DNA of 64,000 nt from Diaminobutyricibacter sp. McL0608 (GTDB taxonomy: Bacteria; Actinomycetota; Actinomycetes; Actinomycetales; Microbacteriaceae): NCBI RefSeq assembly GCF_039613825.1, contig NZ_CP154826.1:3472001-3536000 (forward strand), in the 5' to 3' direction. Of this stretch, positions 25,353 to 33,177 are shown piece by piece. How positions within the stretch are numbered: the stretch's first letter is position 1; every line of letters starts with the position of its first letter. Made by a program: the position numbers and the translations under genes. Under the pieces are notes generated by a model. That model worked only from the letters and a program-made list of their open reading frames with translations. It searched no databases and was not told where the DNA came from.

Positions 25353-26077
25353 CGAAGACGGCTTTCGTTCTCGGAGCGAACGGACTGATCGGCAACGCGA
25401 TCTGCTTCGCGCTCGGCGAGGCGGGCATCCGCGTGATCCCGGCGGCGCGCGACAACGTCGCGCTCGCCGACCTGCGCGAACGGATGCTCGCAGCCGGGCT
25501 CGAGTGCCCGGCGACCGAGACGGTGGATGCGACCGACGACGACGCGCTGTCCGGCGCCATCGCGCGCACAGCATCCACCCACGGGATGGACATCGCCGTC
25601 AACAACGTCGGTCGCGGCCATCGACCGGCACCGCTCACCGAGCTCGATCCGCGCGAGTTCGACGATGTCGTGGCCGTGAACTTCCGCGCGGTCGCCGTTG
25701 CGATGCGCAACGAGCTGCACGAACTGCCCGACGGGGGCGCACTCGTGAACATCGTGTCGAGCGCGGGGACCGGCGGCGCACCGGGCATGTCGGCTTACTC
25801 CGCCGCGAAGCACGCCGTCGTGGGGCTGACCCGGACGACGGCGATCGACTATGCCGCGCGCGGAATACGAGTGAACGCCGTCGCGCCGGGGCCGATCGAA
25901 TCCGGGCCCGTGATGAACCAGCCGGCCGAGGTGCGCGCCGGCATCGGAAAGTACGTGCCGATGGGTCGCATGGGACGGGCCGACGAGGTCGCGGCAGCGG
26001 TCCTGTGGCTGGCGACGGACGCCTCCAGCTACACGACGGGGCTCGTGCTGCCCGTCGACGGCGGCAAGAAGGCCTGA
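25349..26077 (+). CDS. SDR-family oxidoreductase
   Basis: A 242-residue short-chain dehydrogenase. The cofactor loop GANGLIGNAI is at residues 8-17, NNVGRG (the NNAG position) at about 89, catalytic Ser in NIVSSAGTGG and YSAAK at about 150. The PGPIESGPV segment and C-terminal GLVLPVDGGKKA are classical. It is co-translated with the preceding membrane protein under likely MarR control. Asp after the second strand (VDATDDD) fits but does not prove a cofactor preference. The substrate is unknown. Confidence 0.9.
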   Translation: MTKTAFVLGANGLIGNAICFALGEAGIRVIPAARDNVALADLRERMLAAGLECPATETVDATDDDALSGAIARTASTHGMDIAVNNVGRGHRPAPLTELDPREFDDVVAVNFRAVAVAMRNELHELPDGGALVNIVSSAGTGGAPGMSAYSAAKHAVVGLTRTTAIDYAARGIRVNAVAPGPIESGPVMNQPAEVRAGIGKYVPMGRMGRADEVAAAVLWLATDASSYTTGLVLPVDGGKKA

Positions 26078-26191
26078 CGCCGCTCCGCGAGCGAACGCGC
26101 ACGTTCGACGACGCCGGGAGCATCCTGACGATCCCCTGAAGACGCACGCGTTTCCCGGCGCACATTCGGGCGCGCCTGCGTACCGTTCGGT

Positions 26192-27565
26192 GTGCGTATA
26201 TTCCGATGGGTCGTGGTCGCGGTCGTCGCCCTCCTCGTGGCGACCGGCGGCTACGTCTGGTACAACTACCAGCATTTCGTGTCCGGCGTCACCCACGTCG
26301 ACGTGATCTCCCACTCGAACGCGCCCGCCAAAGACGTGGACGGCACCGACCAGAACATCCTGCTCGTGGGAGACGACCACCGTCCCGCCGGCGCGACAGC
26401 GCAGCAGCTGGCCGAACTCGGAACCACGGCCGACGGCGGTGGCACCAACACCGACACCATGATGGTCCTGCACGTGCCGGCCGACGGACGCAAGGCGACG
26501 CTCATCTCGTTCCCCCGCGACTCCTGGGTCGACATCCCCGGGTTCGGAATGAACAAGCTGAACGCCGCATTCGCGTTCGGCAGCGAGAACGGCGGCGGGG
26601 ATGCCGGGGGCGCGCGCCTGCTGATCACGACCATCCAGAACCTCACCGGGCTCACCATCGACCACTACGTGCGAATCTCGATGCTCGGGTTCTACGACGT
26701 CGTCAAGGCACTCGGACCCGTGCAGGTGTGTCTGAACAACGCCGTCGACGACCCGTACTCGACCGTGAACCTGCCGAAAGGCGTCTCGACACTCGACGCA
26801 CACCAGGCGCTCGCGTTCGTACGCCAGCGCCACGGGCTGCCCAACGGCGACCTCGACCGGATCGTCCGTCAGCAGTACTTCCTGTCGGTCGAAGCGCGCC
26901 AGGTGCTGTCGGCCGGCACCCTCCTCAACCCGCTCAAACTGCAGAACGTGCTCGATGCGGTCAGCTCGTCCATCCAGACCGATCCCGGCCTCGACCTGAT
27001 CGCGCTCGCGACCCAGCTCCACGGGCTCAGCGCGAACAACCTGTCCACGGCGACCATCCCGGTCAGTGGCACCCCGACGATCACGGTCGACGGGAACGAT
27101 GTGTCGATCGTCCAGGTGGACACGGCGGCGATGCCCGCGTTCATCCACTCGGTCATCGGGAATCCGAGCGCCTACGACAAAGCGACGGCGGCGGCACCGT
27201 CGTCGGTGACGGTCACGGTTCTGAACGGAAGCGCGACGGATGGCGCAGCCGCGAGCAACACCACGACGCTTGCCGCTCTCGGCTTCAAGACCGGCACAGC
27301 GGGAACGACCGGAACGACCGCGACGACGACCATCGAGTATCCGTCGGGGATGGAGTCCGCGGCGAAGGCGGTCGCCTCGCACGTTCCGGGGGCCGCGCTG
27401 ACGGCGACGTCGTCGGTGAGCGGTGTCACACTCGTGCTCGGAACCGACGGTCTGCAGGCGCAGGCGGCGGCCGCATCCACAGGCACCGCATCCACTCCGT
27501 CAACGTCCGCGACCACCCCGGCCTCCCCTGCCAAGACCTACGCGCAGGGAGCCTGCATCAACTGA
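26192..27565 (+). CDS. LytR-CpsA-Psr (LCP) family cell-wall glycopolymer ligase
   Basis: A 457-residue type II membrane protein with one helix at about residues 4-22. The LCP domain (about 50-215) contains NILLVGDD, TDTMMVLHV, ISFPRDSWVDIPG, DHYVRISMLGFYDVV and AFVRQRHGLPNGDLDRI; the arginines bind the lipid pyrophosphate. The C-terminal LytR_C domain (about 340-425, VTVTVLNGSATDGAAA) is followed by an Ala/Thr/Ser-rich tail ending GACIN. LCP proteins attach teichoic acid or arabinogalactan-like polymers to peptidoglycan. The GTG is five bases after TACCGT. It stands alone and precedes purC. Confidence 0.9.
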   Translation: MRIFRWVVVAVVALLVATGGYVWYNYQHFVSGVTHVDVISHSNAPAKDVDGTDQNILLVGDDHRPAGATAQQLAELGTTADGGGTNTDTMMVLHVPADGRKATLISFPRDSWVDIPGFGMNKLNAAFAFGSENGGGDAGGARLLITTIQNLTGLTIDHYVRISMLGFYDVVKALGPVQVCLNNAVDDPYSTVNLPKGVSTLDAHQALAFVRQRHGLPNGDLDRIVRQQYFLSVEARQVLSAGTLLNPLKLQNVLDAVSSSIQTDPGLDLIALATQLHGLSANNLSTATIPVSGTPTITVDGNDVSIVQVDTAAMPAFIHSVIGNPSAYDKATAAAPSSVTVTVLNGSATDGAAASNTTTLAALGFKTGTAGTTGTTATTTIEYPSGMESAAKAVASHVPGAALTATSSVSGVTLVLGTDGLQAQAAAASTGTASTPSTSATTPASPAKTYAQGACIN

Positions 27566-27593
27566 GCGCGGGCGGGGCGATTAGCATTGTCGC

Positions 27594-28508
27594 GTGAACT
27601 CGACATCCTCGGTCCTGCCCGGCTGGTCGCACGTCTACTCCGGAAAGGTGCGCGACCTGTACGTCCCGGGGCAGGCCACCGGGCTGGATGACGCCAGTGC
27701 CGTCCTCGTCGTCGCCAGCGACCGCGTCAGTGCGTTCGACCACGTGCTCGAGCCCGGCATCCCGGGCAAAGGCGAACTGCTCACCACCCTCAGCCTGTGG
27801 TGGTTCGACCAGCTCGCGGATGTGCCCAATCATCTGCTCGCCGACCACCGGTTCGACGGCGAGCGCGTCGTCGACGACATCCCGGATGCGGTCGCCGGGC
27901 GCGCCATGCTCGTCAAGCCGCTGGACATGTACCCGGTCGAATGCGTCGTGCGCGGCTACCTCACCGGCAGCGGCTGGACCGAGTATCTGAACACTCACAG
28001 CGTGTGCGGGATCCCGCTTCCGGCCGGCCTCTCCAACGGGGATCGTCTTCCGACGCCCATCTACACTCCCGCCTGGAAGGCGCCGATGGGGCAGCACGAC
28101 GAGAACATCACGTTCGAGCGCACGGTCGAGCTGGTCGGTGAGGATGCGGCCACGAGGCTGCGCGACCTGTCGCTGTCGATCTACACCGAGGCGGCGGCGA
28201 TCGCGGAGAAGCGCGGCGTCATCATCGCCGACACCAAGTTCGAGTTCGGCGCTGATCGCGAGACCGGCGCGATAACCCTCGCCGACGAGGTACTGACCAG
28301 CGACTCGAGCCGCTACTGGGATGCTGCAGCCTGGGCGACAGGCACGACACCCGACGAGCGGATGGCGAGCTTCGACAAGCAGATCGTACGCAACTGGCTC
28401 GCCGCGAACTGGGACAACACCGGCACTCCGCCCGAGCTGCCTGCGGACATCGTCGAACGCACCGCCGCCCGCTACCGCGAGCTTCTGGAACGCCTCACCG
28501 GCGAGTGA
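27594..28508 (+). CDS. purC: Phosphoribosylaminoimidazole-succinocarboxamide synthase
   Basis: A 304-residue SAICAR synthetase (CAIR + aspartate + ATP). YSGKVRDLY opens the ATP site, and VECVVRGYLTGSGWTEY and IADTKFEFG are signature motifs. The length suits the longer actinobacterial/yeast-type enzyme. The GTG start follows TAGCAT (27582-27587) by exactly six bases, so the message is probably leaderless. Confidence 0.97.
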   Translation: MNSTSSVLPGWSHVYSGKVRDLYVPGQATGLDDASAVLVVASDRVSAFDHVLEPGIPGKGELLTTLSLWWFDQLADVPNHLLADHRFDGERVVDDIPDAVAGRAMLVKPLDMYPVECVVRGYLTGSGWTEYLNTHSVCGIPLPAGLSNGDRLPTPIYTPAWKAPMGQHDENITFERTVELVGEDAATRLRDLSLSIYTEAAAIAEKRGVIIADTKFEFGADRETGAITLADEVLTSDSSRYWDAAAWATGTTPDERMASFDKQIVRNWLAANWDNTGTPPELPADIVERTAARYRELLERLTGE

Positions 28509-28578
28509 CCGACGCGGGCCGGCCCGCACTCTGGCGCGCCCGCGAAATACACAGGTGCGGTCTGACGTTCTACAAGAT

Positions 28579-29436
28579 GTGACCGAACTTCTCGCAGCCG
28601 ACACGTCCATGGGAGCGGTGACGCTTCTCGTCGCCGACCTCGACCGCATGATCGCGTACTACCGCGATGGCGTGACGCTCAGCGTGCTCAGCCACGAGGG
28701 CGGCGTCGCTGTACTCGGCCGCCGCACAACCCCGATCGTCATCCTGCGGCACGCGCCAGAGCTGAAGCACGCGTCGCCGCACGAGGCCGGTCTGTTCCAC
28801 ACGGCCATCCTGTTCGACACGCAGGAGGCGCTCGCCGCCGCCGTCTACTCGGTGGCGCGCGTGGCCCCCGGGACGTTCACCGGAAGCGCCGACCACCTGG
28901 TGAGCAAGGCCTTCTACTTCAGCGACCCCGAAGGCAACGGCGTCGAACTGTACTGGGATCGCGACCGGACCCAGTGGAGCTGGGTGCACGGGCAGGTCGA
29001 GATGGCGACGCTGTACCTCGACCCGAATGCGTTCCTCGAGGAGAACCTCACCGAAGGGGCGGACATCGGGCAGGTGGGCGCCGCAACGGTCGGCCACGTG
29101 CATCTGGCGGTGGGCGACGTCGCGTCGGCCCGGGCGTTCTACGTGGACCGGCTCGGCTTCGAGGCGACGGCGAGCCTCGGCAGTCAGGCGCTGTTCGTCA
29201 GCGCGGGCGGCTACCACCACCACATGGCGATGAACACCTGGAACAGCCGTGGCGCGGGCCCCCGCACACTCGCGCTCGGGCTGGGGCAGGTCGAGATCCG
29301 CGTGCCGGGTGCCGACGACCTCGGCGAACTCACCGAGCGGATGCGCCACTACGGCGTCGAGCCCCGTGACGACGGCCGGTCGGTCTCCTTCGACGACCCC
29401 TGGTCGAACACCGTGCGCGCCGTCGCCGCCGCCTGA
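28579..29436 (+). CDS. VOC-superfamily protein, extradiol-dioxygenase-like
   Basis: A 285-residue tandem vicinal-oxygen-chelate protein with two paired modules (about 10-130 and 165-280), like CatE-type ring-cleavage dioxygenases. Possible metal ligands are His in EAGLFHTAILF, Glu in GVELYWDRDR and His in VGHVHLAVGD; GGYHHHMAMNTW is a family motif. The start is uncertain: I take GTG at 28579, where family-like sequence begins, while an in-frame GTG at 28555 adds eight residues; neither has a clear ribosome-binding site. A catechol-like substrate is possible but unproven. Confidence 0.8.
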   Translation: MTELLAADTSMGAVTLLVADLDRMIAYYRDGVTLSVLSHEGGVAVLGRRTTPIVILRHAPELKHASPHEAGLFHTAILFDTQEALAAAVYSVARVAPGTFTGSADHLVSKAFYFSDPEGNGVELYWDRDRTQWSWVHGQVEMATLYLDPNAFLEENLTEGADIGQVGAATVGHVHLAVGDVASARAFYVDRLGFEATASLGSQALFVSAGGYHHHMAMNTWNSRGAGPRTLALGLGQVEIRVPGADDLGELTERMRHYGVEPRDDGRSVSFDDPWSNTVRAVAAA

Positions 29437-29507
29437 CCCCCTCCCGCGCCCGACCCTCCCCGCCCGGCGGGTCGACGCCGCATGACCTTCCGCGCGCGCC
29501 CGGCGGT

Positions 29508-29564
29508 GAGTTGACACTTGTTGTCGCCGGCCGGCGAGGACGCGCGACAACTACTGCCAAGTCG
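29508..29564. repeat. Palindromic element of about 57 bp, family C
   Basis: GAGTTGACACTTGTTGTCG at the left and CGACAACTACTGCCAAGTC at the right pair at about 15 of 19 positions; the overall size is the same as families A and B, but the exact ends are less certain. It lies between the convergent VOC and alcohol-dehydrogenase genes. The arms differ from both other families. Confidence 0.6.
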
Positions 29565-29614
29565 CGAGCCGGCGAGGAGGACACGGGCGCGGGATGCGAC
29601 GCGAACCCTGCGGG

Positions 29615-30727
29615 CTACATGCGGGGGGAGACGGCGACGCGCGGACCGACACCGGCGGCAGCGAGCGCGAGTGCTTCATCCACTTCGGCCAGCGGCAGCA
29701 TGCTCGCGACCTGTTCGGCGAAAGGAAAACGTGACCCCGCCCCGACCAGGAACTTCACCGCATGCTCGAGGTGCCGCGGAGCGTAGTCGTGGACGCCCCG
29801 CACCGTGAGCAGCTGGCGTATCAGCTGCTCCGGATCGAGCGGCAGGTCGGCGCCCGGAGCCAGCGAACGCACCAGCACGACGACACCGCCGACATCCACG
29901 GTCGTCAGCAGCGTGCGGACGGCGTCGGGGGCTCCCGACATGTCGAGTCCCACCGTGCAGTCGACCCGTCGCCCACCGGCCTTGGCGATGGCGGCGGCCA
30001 ATCCGCGCGGGGAGTTCACGCCCACGCGAGGGTCGGCGACGGCTTCAGCTCCGAACGCGAACGCGGTCTCGCGTCGCTCGTCGACAGGATCGCTGACGAC
30101 GACATGCGCTCCCGCATCGGTCGCCATCGCCGTGGCTGTCAGCCCGAGCATCCCCGCGCCTGTGACGACGACAACCGCACCGTCCAGAACGGCGATCTCC
30201 GAGGCGGCCTCGATCGCCGCAGCGACGGTTGCGGTGGCACAGGATGCCGGTGCGAGCACGGTGGCTGGAACATCATCCGGGACCGCGACCATCGGGGTGC
30301 CCGCGAGGACGTGGGCGTGGGTGGCGAACCCGCCCGAAAGCTCCCAGCCCCTGCGCATCCGTTCGTGCCCATAGCGCTGCACGTCAACGCATCTCTGGCC
30401 GAGCCCGCGGCGGCAACGCACGCAGCGTCCGCACGGAACGGACACCGACCACACGATCCGCTCGCCGAGAGAGACGCGATGGCCATCCGTCGTCTTCGCA
30501 CCGCCCTGGCCGAGGGCGACCACCCGGCCGACCTGTTCGTGGCCGAGGATGAGCGGCGTCGGGGCCGCGTGATGCCCGAGAACGGTGTGCACATCCGACC
30601 CGCACACTGTCGCCAGTTCGACCTCGACCAGCGCATCCCCCGGGCTCAGCCGGACCCCGGGAACGGCGACCGCCTCGTGCGCATGGCCCTCGCCCGTCCA
30701 CACCATCGCTGTAGCGGACGGGAACAC
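29615..30727 (-). CDS. Zinc alcohol dehydrogenase, phosphonate-catabolism-associated type
   Basis: A 370-residue medium-chain dehydrogenase. The catalytic-zinc region has VCGSDVHT and LILGHEQVG. Structural-zinc cysteines lie in VPCGRCVRCRRGLGQRC (C-x2-C-x2-C-x7-C), and VVTGAGMLGLTATAMA is the NAD loop. Pairing with a phosphonatase-like HAD gene is the known context of the proposed phosphonate-associated dehydrogenase group. I use the GTG at 30727, with AAGGGGG about five bases upstream; an internal ATG at 30706 lacks a ribosome-binding site. The HAD gene ends 55 bases upstream. The substrate is unproven, and no phosphonate transporter or C-P lyase gene is seen. Confidence 0.82.
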   Translation of the reverse strand: MFPSATAMVWTGEGHAHEAVAVPGVRLSPGDALVEVELATVCGSDVHTVLGHHAAPTPLILGHEQVGRVVALGQGGAKTTDGHRVSLGERIVWSVSVPCGRCVRCRRGLGQRCVDVQRYGHERMRRGWELSGGFATHAHVLAGTPMVAVPDDVPATVLAPASCATATVAAAIEAASEIAVLDGAVVVVTGAGMLGLTATAMATDAGAHVVVSDPVDERRETAFAFGAEAVADPRVGVNSPRGLAAAIAKAGGRRVDCTVGLDMSGAPDAVRTLLTTVDVGGVVVLVRSLAPGADLPLDPEQLIRQLLTVRGVHDYAPRHLEHAVKFLVGAGSRFPFAEQVASMLPLAEVDEALALAAAGVGPRVAVSPRM

Positions 30728-30782
30728 CCCCACCCCCTTGCCGGCGCGTGCCGGAGGTTCCAGGACGCGGGGGGTGACCGCC

Positions 30783-31415
30783 CTAGTCGTCAAAACCGAG
30801 CAACGCGGGGAGTTCGGCGATGCTGCCGATGACCGCATCCGCTCCCGCGTCGCTGAGCGTCGCCTCGTCCTCCGCTCCCGTCAGTACCCCGACGACGAGG
30901 CCGGCGCCGGAGGCGATTCCGGCGGCCATCCCGGATGCTGTGCTGCCGACGACCACCATGGCTTCCACACTCGTGGCTCCTGTGCGCAGCAGAGCGGTGA
31001 GCGCAAGGTCGGGGTACGGGTCGCTGCGCCCGTCGGCGGGGCCGAGCACCACGTCGGCCAGGTCTTCGCTGCCGAGCAAGCGGATGACGGCCTGGGCCGA
31101 CGACGCCGGGAGTCCGGTGGTGAACGCGACCTTCACGCCCGCATCTCGCAGGAGTCCGATCACGTCCTCCGCTCCGGGTACCACGGTCACGCCGTCCGCC
31201 ATCACCGTCGTGCCGACCAGATCGAACACGACGAGCTCCAGGTCCACGTCCTCATCCGCATCCTCGTCGTCCTCACGACGGACCTCGTCGATGTCGGTGA
31301 CGTCGAACTCGTCATACTCGTCGAACTCGTCGTCTGCTGTCTCGGTGGCGGCGACGACGTCGTCGATCGTTCCTGCGTCGTCGAACTCCGACGTCAGGAT
31401 CCCGTCCTTGGTCAT
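30783..31415 (-). CDS. Degenerate phosphonatase-like HAD protein with acidic N-terminal extension
   Basis: A 210-residue protein. The first ~60 residues are dominated by Asp/Glu (DDEFDEYDEFDVTD) and are not part of the HAD fold. The core starts LELVVFDLVGTTV, the phosphonatase-type motif I, followed by FTTGLPASSAQAVIRLLG (motif II) and GRSDPYPD. Two features are odd. The roughly 80-residue cap domain that should follow motif I is absent, because TTV runs straight into VPGAEDVIGLLRDAG. Motif IV reads VVGSTASGMAAG where GDTxSD is expected, so both metal-binding aspartates are lost. Hydrolase activity is therefore doubtful. AAAGG precedes the ATG at 31415; the dehydrogenase gene follows. Confidence 0.78.
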   Translation of the reverse strand: MTKDGILTSEFDDAGTIDDVVAATETADDEFDEYDEFDVTDIDEVRREDDEDADEDVDLELVVFDLVGTTVMADGVTVVPGAEDVIGLLRDAGVKVAFTTGLPASSAQAVIRLLGSEDLADVVLGPADGRSDPYPDLALTALLRTGATSVEAMVVVGSTASGMAAGIASGAGLVVGVLTGAEDEATLSDAGADAVIGSIAELPALLGFDD

Positions 31416-31566
31416 TGGGGTGCCTTTCTGTGCGGTCAGCGCGCGAAGAACGGGGTGTTGCGCCCAGTCCCCTCCCGCTCGGCGCGCTGCACGGCGAGCG
31501 CTGTGCATCCGTAGAAAACGCTAAGCAGGCAGGGCGAATCCTGCGCCAACCGGTGGTTACCGGGAG

Positions 31567-31596
31567 GTGAACGGATGGCGGCACCTGGCCGTTCAC
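31567..31596. other. Stem-loop upstream of higBA
   Basis: GTGAACGG and CCGTTCAC form an 8-bp perfect stem with a 14-base loop. It ends just before the base composition drops at the toxin-antitoxin promoter. The 229-base gap from 31416 to 31644 holds this, the HAD promoter region to its left and the higBA promoter to its right. Confidence 0.4.
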
Positions 31597-31602
31597 TATT
31601 AG

Positions 31603-31633
31603 TAACGTTTTGCGTTAGTAACTCGAAACGTTA
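31603..31633. promoter_or_regulatory. Candidate HigA operator
   Basis: TAACGTTT (31603-31610) and AAACGTTA (31626-31633) are perfect inverted repeats 15 bases apart, with a nested TAACG-TTTTG-CGTTA (31603-31617). They overlap the likely -10 TATTAT (31632-31637), seven bases before the toxin start, a typical toxin-antitoxin autoregulation layout. Confidence 0.65.
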
Positions 31634-31644
31634 TTATTGAAATC

Positions 31645-31926
31645 GTGATCCATTCGTTCGCCGACCGCCAAACCGAGTCCGTCTGGGCCAGAAGGCACGT
31701 TCGCGGATTGGGGCCGGATCTCCAGCGGATGGCGCATCGCAAACTGCTTATCCTCGACGCGGCCGAAACATTGGGCGATTGCAACGCACCACCGGGCAAT
31801 CGACTTGAGAGCCTCGGCGGCGACCGCCAGGGACAGCACAGCATCCGCATCAACGACCAATACCGAATCTGCTTCGTCTGGACCCCGTCAGGGCCAAGCG
31901 ACGTAGAGATCGTCGACTATCACTAG
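31645..31926 (+). CDS. higB: HigB-like toxin (RelE/ParE fold)
   Basis: A 93-residue HigB-type mRNA interferase. LLILDAAETLGDCNAPPGNRLESLGGDRQGQHSIRINDQYRICFVW contains the hallmark PPGNRLE and S(I)RINDQYRICF motifs of the plasmid-killer/HigB family. The GTG start is seven bases downstream of TATTAT. The antitoxin gene follows after nine bases, the toxin-first order typical of higBA. Base composition is less GC-rich than the neighbours, suggesting acquisition. Confidence 0.93.
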   Translation: MIHSFADRQTESVWARRHVRGLGPDLQRMAHRKLLILDAAETLGDCNAPPGNRLESLGGDRQGQHSIRINDQYRICFVWTPSGPSDVEIVDYH

Positions 31927-31935
31927 GAGGAAGAA

Positions 31936-32232
31936 ATGACCACCGCGCACCCTCCGATCCATCCCGGAGAGATCCTGCTCGAGGAGTACCTCAAGCCGCT
32001 CGGATTGAGCCAGTACGCGCTTGCAAAGGCGATCCATGTCCCCGCGCCGCGCATTGGAAGCATTGTCCACGGCACTCGTTCGATCACGCCGGACACCGCG
32101 CTCAGGCTTGCGCGCGCGTTCGGCACGACTCCTCGTTTCTGGCTGAATCTTCAGAACCGATACGACCTCGACGTCGAGCAGGCGGCACATGCCGCCGAGC
32201 TCGCGACTATTACCCCGCTCATCGCAAGCTGA
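31936..32232 (+). CDS. higA: HigA-like antitoxin (XRE helix-turn-helix)
   Basis: A 98-residue antitoxin. The sequence IHPGEILLEEYLKPLGLSQYALAKAI and SIVHGTRSITPDTALRLARAFGT is the HigA/VapI-type XRE domain, followed by FWLNLQNRYDLDV, which in HigA packs against the toxin. AGGAGG precedes the ATG. It should neutralise HigB and repress the operon at the TAACGTTT/AAACGTTA site. Confidence 0.95.
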   Translation: MTTAHPPIHPGEILLEEYLKPLGLSQYALAKAIHVPAPRIGSIVHGTRSITPDTALRLARAFGTTPRFWLNLQNRYDLDVEQAAHAAELATITPLIAS

Positions 32233-32303
32233 GCGACCGCGTTGCATTCTCGTGACGATCGGCGCGATAATGCAACAGGATGCTTCAGCGAGGAGGGGCG
32301 GGC

Positions 32304-33176
32304 GTGACCGTCGACGACAACACCAGGGAATTCGATCCGGACATCGTCACCGACTTCAGCCGGCGGATGAGCTACGGCTCCTACCTCGACCTCGATGTCC
32401 TGCTCAGCGCGCAACGGCCGGTCAGCACGCCGGAACATCACGACGAACTGCTTTTCATCATCCAGCACCAGACCACCGAACTGTGGCTGAAGCTGGTGCT
32501 GCACGAGCTCCGGTCCGCGTGCGACCTGCTGCGCGCCGACCAGCTGCAGGTCGCCCTCAAGCGGATCGCGCGCGTCAAGCACATCCAGAAGACACTTACC
32601 GAGCAGTGGTCGGTCCTCGCCACTCTCACGCCGACCGAGTACGCCGAGTTCCGCGGCTTCCTCGGCAACTCGTCAGGGTTCCAGTCCTACCAGTACCGTG
32701 CGGTCGAGTTCGTGCTCGGCAACAAGAACCGGCGGATGCTCAGCGTCTTCGAGAGCGACCCGGCCGCCCATGCGCTGCTGACCGACCTGCTCGAGCAGCC
32801 GAGTGTGTACGACGAATTCCTGCGGTACCTGCATCGCGCCGGGTTCCGCATCCCCCAGGCCATCCTCGGCCGGGATGTCACCGAAGCCCACAGGTTCAGC
32901 CCGGAACTCGTCGAGACGTTCCGCGGGATCTACGAGAACGCGACCGACCACTGGGCCGAATACGAAGCTTGCGAGGAGCTGGTCGACCTCGAGGACAATT
33001 TTCAGCTCTGGAGGTTCCGGCACCTGAAGACCGTGCAGCGCACCATCGGCATGAAAACCGGAACCGGAGGCTCGACCGGCGTCAACTTCCTGCAGAAGGC
33101 GCTCGAGCTCACGTTCTTTCCTGAACTGTTCGCCGTACGCACCGAGATCGGCGCGCCCGTCCCCTCGTTAGACTGA
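32304..33176 (+). CDS. kynA: Tryptophan 2,3-dioxygenase
   Basis: A 290-residue heme dioxygenase that opens the indole ring of L-tryptophan to N-formylkynurenine. MSYGSYLDLDVLLSAQ and HHDELLFIIQHQTTELW are family signatures; His55 matches the substrate-side histidine of bacterial TDO. TGTGGSTGVNFLQKAL near the end is the substrate loop. GAGGAGGGG a few bases before the GTG at 32304 favours it over an ATG eight codons up. It is the first gene of a four-gene catabolic operon. Confidence 0.96.
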   Translation: MTVDDNTREFDPDIVTDFSRRMSYGSYLDLDVLLSAQRPVSTPEHHDELLFIIQHQTTELWLKLVLHELRSACDLLRADQLQVALKRIARVKHIQKTLTEQWSVLATLTPTEYAEFRGFLGNSSGFQSYQYRAVEFVLGNKNRRMLSVFESDPAAHALLTDLLEQPSVYDEFLRYLHRAGFRIPQAILGRDVTEAHRFSPELVETFRGIYENATDHWAEYEACEELVDLEDNFQLWRFRHLKTVQRTIGMKTGTGGSTGVNFLQKALELTFFPELFAVRTEIGAPVPSLD

Positions 33177-33177
33177 C

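Noticed and set aside
25037-27382. A 781-codon open frame on the minus strand
   Set aside because: It lies antisense to the SDR and LCP genes, is rich in Arg/Gly/His/Asp and has no domain; it is a GC-bias shadow.
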